Assembly: GCA_030656035.1 (NCBI GenBank)
Contig: JAUSOK010000085.1
Coordinates: 1-42,205 of the forward strand
From: Syntrophales bacterium
GTDB lineage: Bacteria; Desulfobacterota; Syntrophia; Syntrophales; Fen-1087
Direction: 5' to 3'
DNA: 42,205 nt
Under the pieces are notes generated by a model. That model had not been told where the DNA came from. It saw only the letters and a program-made list of their open reading frames with translations, and ran no database searches. Numbering within the stretch: the stretch's first letter is position 1; each line of letters starts with the position of its first letter. Both the position numbers and the translations under genes were made by a program. Shown one piece after another: positions 23,058 to 32,249 of this stretch.

Positions 23058-25067
23058 ATGAGAGACTTGCGCATTTTCGGAAAGAAAAAAGGAAAAAAGA
23101 CGACGCTTTTTTCGGTCCTGCTGTTGCTCGTTGTCTTTTTCACACCCCATGCGGCCCATGCCGTGATGCAGGCAAAGACGGCCGTTTTCAATTTTGTCGC
23201 CTTGAACATGGAGGCTTCCGGTTACGGCACGGCGGTGACGAACATGCTGGGCGACTTACTCAAAACCAGCCTGAAATACGATGTCCTGGACCGCAAGGAC
23301 CTGGAGGCATTTTTAAATCTTAACGATTACCGGCAGGATGATAAAGTGGAAAACGCCGTCAATGTCGGCGCCAGGCTGAGCCTCAATATCGTCATCGTGG
23401 GAAATGTTGAGAAAAAGGGAACCTGGATCATTGTCAATTGTCGGGTGGTGTCCGTCGAACGGAAAAAGGTCATTCTCAATACACGTATGGGCGCACAGGG
23501 AGACGCCGGACTGTCTGTCGAACTCAGGAAGTTGACGGGATTGATCAACGAGGCCGTTGCCAAACACGCGTTGAATGCTGAAGGCGATGGGCAATTGAAG
23601 GCGCCCATGAATGTCCAGAAACGGCCGGGCAACAGGCAGATTTATCTCAGTTGGGAAGATCCGCCGGATACGAATGCTGACGGCTATGATATCTTTCGCA
23701 GTAATGCCGCAGCGGGCCCTTTTGCCAAGATCGGCCAGGTCAATCAGAGGGAGTACCTGGATAAGGGCCTGGAAAAAAGCGTAACCTATTATTATAAAAT
23801 CAAATCCTTCAAGACTACGGGACTGCAGAGCGGTTTCACCGGTGTTATCGCGGCAGAGACGGCGCTGACGCCGAATGCGCCGGTGATTCTGAGGACGGAA
23901 GCGCGGGTCAGAAGCGTGCAGTTGACCTGGTCGCCCAATCCCATCGCCGGCGAAGATCCCTTGATGCTCATGGGTTACAAATTATTCCGGGCCAAGCAGG
24001 AGCAGGGGCCCTTCAGGGAGGTGGCTGATCTGAAGGGAGCGGATCTGGGCGTCTCCAACGGCGCCCCGCTGGACAAAATCCTGCGGGTGACCTATGTGGA
24101 CAAGAATCTTGAAGACGGCCAGGAGGTGTATTATCGGCTGGCGGGTTACAATGAAAAGAAAATGGAAAGTGGTTTTTCCAGCATCGTCAAGGGCGTGGCG
24201 ATCCCCGTCGTCGTCGGTCTGTCCGCCCAGAGAGGCCTGGTCCGGGAGATCCGGCTTGCCTGGAATGCGATCGACTCTCCTTATTTGAAAGGTTATAACA
24301 TCTTTCGCCATACGCAGGAAGACGGAAATTATATCCGGATCAAGCAGATTGAAACAGGCAGGGGGCCTGAACCGAAGGTCCAATATACGGATCGGGACGG
24401 GCTGGGAGATGATGTCCGTTATTACTACCGTGTGACGGCTTATGACGATACCGAGCAGCAGACCGCTCCTCTGGCGGCCGTTTCGGCCGTGACCAAGCCC
24501 AGACCGGTCAAACCGGCAGGCTTGCAGGGAGAACCGCTCAAGATCAAATCCGTCCCGCTGTCGTGGCAGGCCAACCCGGAAAAGGATATCGTCGCCTATC
24601 ATATTTACCGCCAGGAAGGGACGACCGGCCGGTTTTCCGCCGTCGCGAAAGTTCAGGGCGGCGATACCCGGTATCAGGATAAAGATTTGAAAGACGGGAT
24701 TTCCTATGGTTATAAAATCCAGGCGGAAGATCAAGATGGCATATTGAGCGACTTTTCCGAAGAAATCCGTGTTTTGACAAAACCCAGACCGAAAAATCCC
24801 GAAGGACTGACCGGCGACTACCGGAATGGGACCGTCGAATTGACCTGGAAACCGGCGGGCGAGGCGGATTTAGCCTATTACAAGATCTACGAGAAATCAT
24901 TCTGGCAAACGGAGGTCGTTCCGGGCCTGGATCGTGTCACGGCCCCTTCTGTGACATTCAAAACGACTCTGGACAAGGGAAAGAAAAAAACATACATGGT
25001 CACGGCGGTTGATCGGGATGGTCTGGAAAGCGACTATAGTCTGGAGATCATCGTGACCGGGAATTGA
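23058..25067 (+). CDS. Exported CsgG/TolB-like protein with five FN3-like modules
   Basis: A 669-residue exported protein. A basic N-terminus and hydrophobic segment (TLFSVLLLLVVFFTPHAAHA) form a Sec signal peptide cut after AHA. Residues about 40-175 form a small CsgG/TolB-N-like domain (TAVFNFVALNMEASGYGTAV, YDVLDRKDLEAFL, LNIVIVGNVEKK). Five fibronectin type III-like modules follow, at about 182-268, 273-385, 388-490, 492-580 and 583-669. They are marked by recurring GYxIFR, YYYKI and LTW/LSW patterns and by sentence-like linkers such as KPRPVKPAGLQG and KPRPKNPEGLTG. FN3 modules usually mediate adhesion or spacing. The protein likely lies in the periplasm or on the surface as part of the same locus. 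I know of no named family with this exact layout. Confidence 0.8.
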   Translation: MRDLRIFGKKKGKKTTLFSVLLLLVVFFTPHAAHAVMQAKTAVFNFVALNMEASGYGTAVTNMLGDLLKTSLKYDVLDRKDLEAFLNLNDYRQDDKVENAVNVGARLSLNIVIVGNVEKKGTWIIVNCRVVSVERKKVILNTRMGAQGDAGLSVELRKLTGLINEAVAKHALNAEGDGQLKAPMNVQKRPGNRQIYLSWEDPPDTNADGYDIFRSNAAAGPFAKIGQVNQREYLDKGLEKSVTYYYKIKSFKTTGLQSGFTGVIAAETALTPNAPVILRTEARVRSVQLTWSPNPIAGEDPLMLMGYKLFRAKQEQGPFREVADLKGADLGVSNGAPLDKILRVTYVDKNLEDGQEVYYRLAGYNEKKMESGFSSIVKGVAIPVVVGLSAQRGLVREIRLAWNAIDSPYLKGYNIFRHTQEDGNYIRIKQIETGRGPEPKVQYTDRDGLGDDVRYYYRVTAYDDTEQQTAPLAAVSAVTKPRPVKPAGLQGEPLKIKSVPLSWQANPEKDIVAYHIYRQEGTTGRFSAVAKVQGGDTRYQDKDLKDGISYGYKIQAEDQDGILSDFSEEIRVLTKPRPKNPEGLTGDYRNGTVELTWKPAGEADLAYYKIYEKSFWQTEVVPGLDRVTAPSVTFKTTLDKGKKKTYMVTAVDRDGLESDYSLEIIVTGN

Positions 25068-25375
25068 GCGCCAGGCTGAAAAACCGGATCACGGGACTGT
25101 GTCCCGCGGCGTAGCGCAGCGCCCGTCATATCAGCAGGTGGGGGCATTTCCATTTTGAAAGCCTGGCAGGCGTTCGCTGCCCGGTCTGCGCAATTTCGTA
25201 AGCCTGCCCTATCCTGCGGATAAAATTCAATATCTCAAGGGCGCAACCGCGACGCGTCAGCCCTTGGGTTTCGGCCAATGGGATGTTCTTGAAACGCCGG
25301 GCGATACGGAGGATTCCCTCTGCCTTTATCACGAAGCATCGGACGAACGATTAACACATACATGGAGGCCTCGTC
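25068..25375. other. 308-bp gap inside the envelope locus
   Basis: No confident gene is visible. On the plus strand a frame from about 25177 to 25380 (VSLPYPADKIQYLKG...SLCLYHEASDE) has reasonable codon composition but no good start and runs into the next start site. The minus strand also has a 68-residue frame. Either could be a remnant. The first 60 bases contain CGGGACTGTGTCCCG, a small hairpin. I saw no riboswitch consensus and no clear terminator. Confidence 0.35.
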
Positions 25376-28144
25376 ATGAATAACCCGCTGAAACTTATCG
25401 GCTCTATGTTAATGATCCTTTTTTTCCCGGTCTTGCTGATCCTGCAGGGCTGTGTGGTTGCGACCAAGGATACTCTCATTTTACCGCAGATCAGGTCTCT
25501 GTTTGAAGGCGCCTACGAGGTGGATCCCTACATGGCGGATCATAAGCCGCGCACGATTGCCGTTCTACCCTTTGTCAATCAGGCAAAAAGCCAGAATGGC
25601 TCCGAGGCCGTCCGCAGGGGATTTTATAATCACTTCAGTTCCCTGCCCTTCAAGGATATGGAACTCCACCGCGTGGACAATCTGCTGCGCAAGGCCGGGT
25701 TAGAGGATCCGGCGGTCATCGGCAAGACCCCTCCGCAGGATCTGGGCAAGATCCTCAACGTCGATGCCGTCATTTACGGGACCATTTCCGATTTTGATAA
25801 GCTGTTTGCCGTCATCTATTCCAATGTGTCCGTCGGGGCGGAAATCAAGATGATGGATACGAAAACGGGGAAAATGCTCTGGCGCGGGAAGCACGTCACA
25901 TACATTCATGAAGGCGGAATTTCCACAACACCGTTCGGGCTGGTGGCCACCGTGATCGCGACTGCAATGAATGTCCGGGATATCCAGTTGCTGCGCGCCT
26001 GCGACGACCTGTTCCGGGAAATGGTCAAGACGATTCCCGCACCGACTATCGCCGATGCCCTGCGGCCGCCTGTGATCACGCTGCTCGTTCAGGATACGAA
26101 GAATCTGCCGAAAAAGTCGGGCGACGAGATCCGCGTGGTGATTCAGGGAACGCCAAAAATGCAGGCCTATTTTCATATAGGCGAGTTTAAAAAGAACATC
26201 GACATGCTGGAGCAGGAAGGGGAACCCGGCGTCTATCTGGGTGTTTACAAGGTCATCCCCGGCGACAACGTGAGTAACGCCGTCATTACCGGCTTTCTGC
26301 GGGATGACGCCGGCAATACCGCAGAATGGGTGGACGCCGTCGGGAGCGTCACCCTCGATACGATTTCACCGGATAAACTGAAGAAAGTCAACACGGTGGG
26401 AAGAAACAACCTGGTGCTGCTCAATTGGGAAAAATCACCGGCGCCGGATCTGGCCGGCTACCGGGTCTATCGCAGCGCGACGCCGCTGAGCGGCTTCGAG
26501 GAGATCGCCGGGATGGAGTTCAGCGAGCTCCGCGACGAAAAGCTCGTCAATAACCAGAAGTATTATTATCAGGTATCCGCCGTGGACCGGGCCGGCAATG
26601 AAAGCGAAAAATCGGACACCGTGATGGGGATGCCCGTTGCGCCGGGTCCGACCCCGGTTTCCGGAGTCATCGAAACCGATACGACATGGTATGCCGGCGC
26701 CAGCCCCTATATTATTGATCGTACGGTCGTCGTCCGGGATAAGGCCTTGTTGACCATCGAACCGGGTACGGAGATCCGCTCCCGCGGCGGAGGGCTGGTT
26801 ATTGAAGGCCGTCTCAGCGCCCAGGGGGATGATGGGCACATTATCCGGTTCGAGACGCTGGAAGCGGGCAAACCCTGGGAAGGGATTGTCTTTAACAATG
26901 TGAAGGAAAAGGAAAACGTCCTGCGCTATTGCCGGATCAGCAATGCCTCAACTGCCGTTACCTGCCGGGCGGCCTCGCCGCGCATCAATTCCTGTGAGCT
27001 GACAGCCAATGGAACGGCGATCCGGATTCAGGGGACCTTCTCGAAGCCCGAAGTGGTGAAAAATACGATCCAAAAGAACACGGAGGCGGCCATTCTGATC
27101 GAGGCAGGAGCCCAGCCGGTTCTTACCGAAAATATCATTCAGGATAATGACCGGGAAGGCATCCGGATTAAGAGCGCATCACCGGTGATCCGCAACAATC
27201 AAATCCGGCAGAACCGCGGCTCGGGGATCACGGCGACAAACATCCAGGCGGTCATTGCCGGCAATAACCTGGTCGATAATAAACCCTTTGACATGGCGGG
27301 CGAGATGACAGGAGAAGCCGTCAATGCCCTGGACAACTGGTGGGGCAGCGTGCAGGGACTCGATATTCTTTCGAGAATCAGAGGAAAGATCAATATCAAG
27401 TCGGTGCTCAATGCCCCCTATCCGGAGGGGAAGTCCGTCGAACTGCCGATCCTTGCGCCGGTCCTGGGCGGGACACTGAAAGGGGATGCCTTCCTGATTC
27501 TGGCCAACAGCCCCTATCGGGTGACCCGGGATGTCGTAATCGATGGCGGCGCCACGCTCTACATCGAACCGGGGGTCGCCATTCAGTTTGATCAGAACAC
27601 CGCCGTGATTGCCCAAGACGGCGGCGTCATGGCCAAGGGGACCCGGGACGATCCCATTGTGTTCACTGCTTCAGCTGCGTCCCCCGTGCCCGGTTTTTAT
27701 GTCAGCGCCGTGAAATTCGTGAAGGAGACGAAGGTCAACAGCGCCTTTGCCTATTGCATAGTCAAATACGCGTCCGTGGCCTTTGACATCTGGTTCGGGG
27801 CGCCGGAGATCTCCTTCTGTCATGTTGCTCAAAACGCGCAAAGCGGCGTTTATGCCCGCAACAGTTCGACCCCGAAGCTCCTGTACAACACCTTTTCCGG
27901 GAACAGGGGAGAGGGGGCGATTACCTGCGTGGGGATGTCGAATCCGTCCATCCACCATAATAACTTCGTTGAGAATGAAGTGGCCATTCAGACGCGTTCA
28001 ACCATCTATATCGATGCCCGGAACAACTGGTGGGGCAGCGCGCCGCCGGATACGAGTTATATTTTCGGCGATCTGGACAGGAATATCAACATCAAGCCCT
28101 GGCTTGATGCGCCGGAAGGAAAGGCTTTCCGGGAAAGAAAGTAG
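25376..28144 (+). CDS. Lipoprotein: DUF799-like, FN3 and double beta-helix domains
   Basis: A 922-residue lipoprotein with lipobox LILQGC (Cys26). Residues about 55-220 resemble DUF799/GNA1162-type lipoproteins with the CsgG/TolB-N-like fold (TIAVLPFVNQAKSQNGSEAV, LHRVDNLLRKAGL, DAVIYGTISDF). A linker domain follows, then one FN3-like module at about 340-430 (LAGYRVYRSATPLSGFEEIA). Residues about 440-915 form right-handed beta-helix repeats in two homologous blocks. Each block opens with a DRTVVV/TRDVVI...LxIEPGxxI segment and closes with an NWWGS motif followed by a short INIKxxLxAP tail. Such helices often bind or cleave polysaccharides, but I see no certain catalytic residues. GGAGGCC precedes the ATG. 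An unusual fusion, probably a large surface or periplasmic-face protein. Confidence 0.82.
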   Translation: MNNPLKLIGSMLMILFFPVLLILQGCVVATKDTLILPQIRSLFEGAYEVDPYMADHKPRTIAVLPFVNQAKSQNGSEAVRRGFYNHFSSLPFKDMELHRVDNLLRKAGLEDPAVIGKTPPQDLGKILNVDAVIYGTISDFDKLFAVIYSNVSVGAEIKMMDTKTGKMLWRGKHVTYIHEGGISTTPFGLVATVIATAMNVRDIQLLRACDDLFREMVKTIPAPTIADALRPPVITLLVQDTKNLPKKSGDEIRVVIQGTPKMQAYFHIGEFKKNIDMLEQEGEPGVYLGVYKVIPGDNVSNAVITGFLRDDAGNTAEWVDAVGSVTLDTISPDKLKKVNTVGRNNLVLLNWEKSPAPDLAGYRVYRSATPLSGFEEIAGMEFSELRDEKLVNNQKYYYQVSAVDRAGNESEKSDTVMGMPVAPGPTPVSGVIETDTTWYAGASPYIIDRTVVVRDKALLTIEPGTEIRSRGGGLVIEGRLSAQGDDGHIIRFETLEAGKPWEGIVFNNVKEKENVLRYCRISNASTAVTCRAASPRINSCELTANGTAIRIQGTFSKPEVVKNTIQKNTEAAILIEAGAQPVLTENIIQDNDREGIRIKSASPVIRNNQIRQNRGSGITATNIQAVIAGNNLVDNKPFDMAGEMTGEAVNALDNWWGSVQGLDILSRIRGKINIKSVLNAPYPEGKSVELPILAPVLGGTLKGDAFLILANSPYRVTRDVVIDGGATLYIEPGVAIQFDQNTAVIAQDGGVMAKGTRDDPIVFTASAASPVPGFYVSAVKFVKETKVNSAFAYCIVKYASVAFDIWFGAPEISFCHVAQNAQSGVYARNSSTPKLLYNTFSGNRGEGAITCVGMSNPSIHHNNFVENEVAIQTRSTIYIDARNNWWGSAPPDTSYIFGDLDRNINIKPWLDAPEGKAFRERK

Positions 28145-28298
28145 GGGGTTGCACGCTGCCGGGTGGGCGGCCACTTTTTCATTGAAAGCTTATGGGTATT
28201 TTGTTATTCCAATGCGTATGAAAAGGCGCCGCGCGGTAGATGCGGCGGATTTGAAACCGATACACAATATGCTATCTAAACCATAGAAGGAGGATTGT

Positions 28299-29234
28299 AT
28301 GAAGTCGAAAGGTGCGGTTATCATCGGGATGATGGCAATGATGTGCTTCCTCTTTGCCGGCGTCTCGGTTTGCCTGGCCCAGGGAGGAGACGGCCAGATC
28401 GGCCAGAAAGAATGGTCCAAGGTCATCGAGTCGAAGGTGGCCGAACAGGCCGGCGACAGGGCGATCATCAATTATGAAGATGGATATGTCGAGGCGGTCG
28501 GAATAGGGGCCGTGGATCCAGCCAGGGTCAAGGGGAGCAATGCGCGTCCCATGTGCCTGAGAGCCGCGACGGTCGATGGTTACCGAAATCTGCTCGAAGC
28601 GACCAAAGGAATCCAGGTCGACTCGCAGACGACCGTAAGGGATTTTGTCACCGAAAGCGACGTCATCAACGCCGCTGTCTCGGGACTTGTGCAAGGGGCT
28701 CAGGTTGTCAGCAAGGACTATCTCTCCGATGGGACCTGCGAGGTCACCTTGAGGATGTCGCTGAGCGGCAAGTTTACGCAAACCATCATCCCCAAAGCGA
28801 TTCAGGAAGAGCAAAAACGCGAGTCGCCTCCGCCTGCGCCGGTTAAACCTGAGCCACCGCCGGTTAAGCCAGAACCGGCGCCGGCAGCCGCGCCGGCTTA
28901 TACGGGAATGGTTGTGGATGCACGTGGCCTTGGAGTCCGGCCGGCCATGTCGCCGAAGATTGTGGACGAAACCGGCGCCGAGGTTTATGGGTCCATGGTC
29001 GTTGACAAAACATTTGCCGTTTCCCAGGGGATCAGCGGGTATGCCCGGGATCTGACAGCGGCCCAGGGCAACCAGCGGGTCACCAACAATCCCCTGACCG
29101 TGAAGGGCGTCGGCGCCGAAGGGGCCGGCAAGGCCGATATCAAAATCAGCAACGATGATGCCAGGCAGATCCGGTCCGCAGCGGAAAACCTGAGCTTCAT
29201 GAAAGAATGCCGGGTCATGATCGTCCTGGATTGA
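28299..29234 (+). CDS. LPP20-like exported protein with proline-rich linker
   Basis: A 311-residue exported protein, with GAAGGAGGATTGT before the ATG. The signal peptide is MKSKGAVIIGMMAMMCFLFAGVSVCLA. Residues about 58-160 look like an LPP20-type domain (VEAVGIGAVDPARVKGSNAR, RAATVDGYRNLLEATKGIQV, TCEVTLRMSLSG), distantly similar to the FlgT N-terminal domain of the first gene. A proline-rich linker (PPPAPVKPEPPPVKPEPAP) separates it from a C-terminal domain (YTGMVVDARGLGVRPAMSPK) that I cannot name but that I have seen linked to LPP20 domains in deltaproteobacteria. A terminator follows, so this closes the envelope locus. Confidence 0.78.
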   Translation: MKSKGAVIIGMMAMMCFLFAGVSVCLAQGGDGQIGQKEWSKVIESKVAEQAGDRAIINYEDGYVEAVGIGAVDPARVKGSNARPMCLRAATVDGYRNLLEATKGIQVDSQTTVRDFVTESDVINAAVSGLVQGAQVVSKDYLSDGTCEVTLRMSLSGKFTQTIIPKAIQEEQKRESPPPAPVKPEPPPVKPEPAPAAAPAYTGMVVDARGLGVRPAMSPKIVDETGAEVYGSMVVDKTFAVSQGISGYARDLTAAQGNQRVTNNPLTVKGVGAEGAGKADIKISNDDARQIRSAAENLSFMKECRVMIVLD

Positions 29235-29241
29235 TCCGGAC

Positions 29242-29257
29242 TTTTTACGAAGCCGTC
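29242..29257. repeat. Short dispersed repeat, copy 1
   Basis: TTTTACGAAGCCGTC (29243-29257) occurs again as its exact reverse complement at 38570-38584. Both copies lie in intergenic DNA just after a gene end. It is probably part of a dispersed REP-like family. Confidence 0.5.
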
Positions 29258-29266
29258 AATTTTTAA

Positions 29267-29304
29267 GACCGCAGTGATCGCACAACCGTTTGCTGCGGTC
29301 TTTT
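29267..29304 (+). terminator. Intrinsic terminator at the end of the envelope locus
   Basis: GACCGCAG and CTGCGGTC form a perfect 8-bp stem around an 18-nt loop, followed by TTTT. It also shows that mutL translation cannot begin at 29290 on a transcript started upstream, which supports the later start. Confidence 0.78.
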
Positions 29305-29334
29305 ATCTACACAACCTTGCGAGTTCATCAGATA

Positions 29335-31137
29335 TTGTCCGGAAAAATCGTCATACTTCCTGAAGCGTTGACCCATAAGATCGCGGCGGGGGAGGTCATT
29401 GAGCGGCCGGCGTCCATTGTCAAGGAGCTGCTGGAAAACGCCCTGGACGCCGGGGCGACGGACGTGCGGATCGAGCTTTTGAAAGGCGGCTGCGGCATGA
29501 TCCGCATCACCGACAACGGAGAGGGATTCGCACCTGCCGATGCGCCGAAGGCTTTCGAGCGTTATGCCACGAGCAAAATCTATGAATTTGACGATATCTA
29601 CAAGGTCAGGACCTTCGGTTTCCGCGGCGAGGCCCTTCCCAGCATCGCCGCCATTGCCCGTGTGGAGATGACGACGAGACCGAGAGGGGCGCTTTCCGGC
29701 ATGAGCATGGTGGTGACCGCCGGACGCATCGGGGAGATCATGGATGCGGGTTGTCCGGAGGGCACGACGATAACGGTGACAGGGATTTTTGACCCGGTTC
29801 CGGTCCGGAAAAAATTTCTCAAGACGGATGCCACGGAACAGGGATATTGCATCGATGTCGTAACACGGACGGCCCTGGCGCATCCGCACGTGAGAATCCA
29901 GGTCATGGCCAACGGCCGGGAGGTATTGAAAATACCCGCTACGGACGACCTTTCCGAACGCATGGCCCTGATCCTGGGCATGGATGTGATGGATCAGCTT
30001 CTGTCCGTTCAGGCCGCGAGGGACGACACGCGGCTGCAGGGATTCATCTCCAGACCGCCGTTCACGCGCTCCCATGCAAAGCACCTCTACAGCTTCGTCA
30101 ATGGGCGCTATATCCGGGATTATCTTTTGAATCATGCCGTCATGACGGCTTACCGGAACCTGATCGAGCCCCGCAGATACCCGGCGGCGGTCCTGTTGCT
30201 CGATCTGTCGCCGCAGGATGTGGACGTCAATGTCCATCCGGCCAAGCTGGAAGTCCGCTTCCGCCATCCGCGGGAAATCTACGGCATGATTGTCGAAACG
30301 CTGACGCAGGCCCTGGCGCAGCTCTCGCCTGCGCCTGAATCCGGCCGTTATCGGGAGGCCGCAGACCCACGGCGGGCCACGGATTATCGCGACAGGGTTG
30401 AAGACGCGCTGAAGCGCTATCGGCTTTCCTCGTCAAGGGGAAAGCTCTCCTTTCCGGAAGCGGTCCGGCAGGGGCGCCGGGAATTGTCTTCTGCGCCCCT
30501 GCATCGCGGCGCCGGTGAAATTTTCGCGGAGATGGCCTGCGAGCCGGCGGATACGTTTAAATTCGGCAATCTGGCGTATCTGGGCCAGATAGCGTGCACA
30601 TATCTCGTTTTTTCCGCACCGGAAGGGATCGTCGTGCTTGATCAGCATGCCGCCCATGAGCGGGTTCTTTTCGAGAAACTCAGAAAGAACCGCGGATGCC
30701 AGGGCATCGCCCAGCGGCTGCTGATTCCGGAAGTTCTGACCCTTTCACCGAAGGATATTGTTTTATTTGAAGAATTATTTCCGATTCTGGAGGAGGTGGG
30801 GATCGAAGCAGAGTCTTTTGGCGGCAACTCGGTGGTGATAAGGTCCGTTCCCGTGATCTGTTCCGATCTGGATGCCCGCGCCATGATCCTGGACCTTCTG
30901 GAGTCGCTCTCCGGCAGCGACCGGTTGTCGGGGTTTGAGAACCGACAGGATAAAATCTTCAGTCTTTTGGCCTGCAAGGCGGCCGTCAAGGCGAATCAGT
31001 CCATGTCGCCGCCGGAAGCGGCGGCGTTGTGCCGCGATCTGGATGAGACCCCCTTCGCGGCGACATGTCCCCACGGCAGGCCTGTTTATTTCGTTTTGGG
31101 CCTGGGAGAGTTGGAAAAACGATTCAAACGATCATGA
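29335..31137 (+). CDS. mutL: DNA mismatch repair protein MutL
   Basis: A 600-residue MutL. The GHKL ATPase motifs are clear: KELLENALDAGATDVRIEL, ITDNGEGF, and RYATSKIYEFDDIYKVRTFGFRGEALPSIAAI. The C-terminal dimerisation domain contains LVFSAPEGIVVLDQHAAHERVLFEKLR and the metal-site-like CPHGRPVYFV. The DQHAAHER motif suggests the endonuclease-competent form of MutL found in organisms lacking MutH (family knowledge). The track start at 29290 falls inside a terminator hairpin. The TTG at 29335 gives the family N-terminus SGKIVILPEALTHKIAAGEV, although the ribosome site is weak. The end overlaps miaA by 4 nt (ATGA). Confidence 0.95.
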   Translation: MSGKIVILPEALTHKIAAGEVIERPASIVKELLENALDAGATDVRIELLKGGCGMIRITDNGEGFAPADAPKAFERYATSKIYEFDDIYKVRTFGFRGEALPSIAAIARVEMTTRPRGALSGMSMVVTAGRIGEIMDAGCPEGTTITVTGIFDPVPVRKKFLKTDATEQGYCIDVVTRTALAHPHVRIQVMANGREVLKIPATDDLSERMALILGMDVMDQLLSVQAARDDTRLQGFISRPPFTRSHAKHLYSFVNGRYIRDYLLNHAVMTAYRNLIEPRRYPAAVLLLDLSPQDVDVNVHPAKLEVRFRHPREIYGMIVETLTQALAQLSPAPESGRYREAADPRRATDYRDRVEDALKRYRLSSSRGKLSFPEAVRQGRRELSSAPLHRGAGEIFAEMACEPADTFKFGNLAYLGQIACTYLVFSAPEGIVVLDQHAAHERVLFEKLRKNRGCQGIAQRLLIPEVLTLSPKDIVLFEELFPILEEVGIEAESFGGNSVVIRSVPVICSDLDARAMILDLLESLSGSDRLSGFENRQDKIFSLLACKAAVKANQSMSPPEAAALCRDLDETPFAATCPHGRPVYFVLGLGELEKRFKRS

Positions 31138-32135
31138 CCGTCGCCGATTCGAAACCCCGCCTGATTGTCCTTGCCGGGCCGACCGCTGTCGGAAAGACCG
31201 AACTGGCCCTGCAACTGGCCTCGGCTGCCGGGGGGGAGATCATCAGCGCCGATGCCATGCAGGTGTATCGCCTGATGGATATCGGCACGGCCAAGCCCAC
31301 GGCTCAGCAGCGCTCGCTGGTCAAACACCATTTACTGGACGTGGCCGATCCCGACGAGCCCTTCAACGCCGCGCTGTTCATCAAACACGCGCAACCCGTC
31401 ATCGAGGCGCTGCACGCTGAGCGCAAACCCATCTTTGTCGTGGGCGGCACAGGGCTGTATATCAGAGCCCTGCTGGGCGGGCTGTTCGACGGGCCACAGG
31501 CCGACGAGACCCTCAGGACGTCCTACCGGGAGGCGCTATCGGCGCATGGTCCTGCCTGCCTGTATGAAGAACTGAAAAAGAAGGATGAACAGGCGGCTCG
31601 CCGGATCCATCCCCGCGATGCGGTGCGCATCATGCGGGCGCTGGAAGTCCTCGAAATCAGCGGAAAATCGATTGTGGAACAGCATCGTCAGCACCATTTC
31701 GGCGGGCGGCGGTACGACTATCTGAAGATCGGGTTCATGCTGGAGCGGCAGTCCCTGTTCGACAGAATCGGGCAGAGGGCCGAACAGATGATGGCGGGAG
31801 GCTTTGTCGAGGAAGTCCGTCGCCTGTTGGAGATGGGCTACACGGAAACGTTGAAGTCCATGCAATCGCTGGGTTACAGGCATGTTGTCCGCTATCTCCA
31901 CGGGCTTCAGGACCTTTCCACCACGGTTCAAATCATCAAACGCGATACCCGGCGCTATGCAAAAAGGCAAATGACCTGGTTCGGGTCGGATCGGGAAATG
32001 ATCTGGTTCAAGCCCGATGACCGGGACGCGATCGTGAAGACGGTGTCGTCTTTTTTGTCGGAAAGGCCCGATCGCGGTAATCAGGGCGGTATGAATAGGC
32101 AGGCCGGGTCAGGTTTTCTTGAGTCATCAAAATAA
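31134..32135 (+). CDS. miaA: tRNA dimethylallyltransferase
   Basis: A 333-residue MiaA that adds a dimethylallyl group to adenosine 37 of tRNAs reading UNN codons. The P-loop is GPTAVGKT near residue 15, followed by SADAMQVYRLMDIGTAKPT and GGTGLYIRALLGGL. The RYAKRQMTWF motif near residue 280 is typical. The ATG at 31134 overlaps the mutL stop and is preferred over the 23-codon longer track frame. The mutL-miaA order is common in bacteria. Confidence 0.97.
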   Translation: MTVADSKPRLIVLAGPTAVGKTELALQLASAAGGEIISADAMQVYRLMDIGTAKPTAQQRSLVKHHLLDVADPDEPFNAALFIKHAQPVIEALHAERKPIFVVGGTGLYIRALLGGLFDGPQADETLRTSYREALSAHGPACLYEELKKKDEQAARRIHPRDAVRIMRALEVLEISGKSIVEQHRQHHFGGRRYDYLKIGFMLERQSLFDRIGQRAEQMMAGGFVEEVRRLLEMGYTETLKSMQSLGYRHVVRYLHGLQDLSTTVQIIKRDTRRYAKRQMTWFGSDREMIWFKPDDRDAIVKTVSSFLSERPDRGNQGGMNRQAGSGFLESSK

Positions 32136-32249
32136 CTTGACTTGAAGGGGCTATAAAGATAGTTTACGCCCGTTTATGAAATAGCGAGAGCAAGTTTGAG
32201 AGGATTAGAGGGTTTGTTATATCGATGCTTCAGGGGAAAGGAGAATGCC

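Noticed and set aside
25068-25375. Possible riboswitch ahead of the 922-residue lipoprotein gene
   Set aside because: I compared it with cobalamin, c-di-GMP and other consensus segments I remember and found no match.
29263-30267. 334-residue minus-strand ORF
   Set aside because: It is antisense to mutL, whose ATPase motifs are intact.
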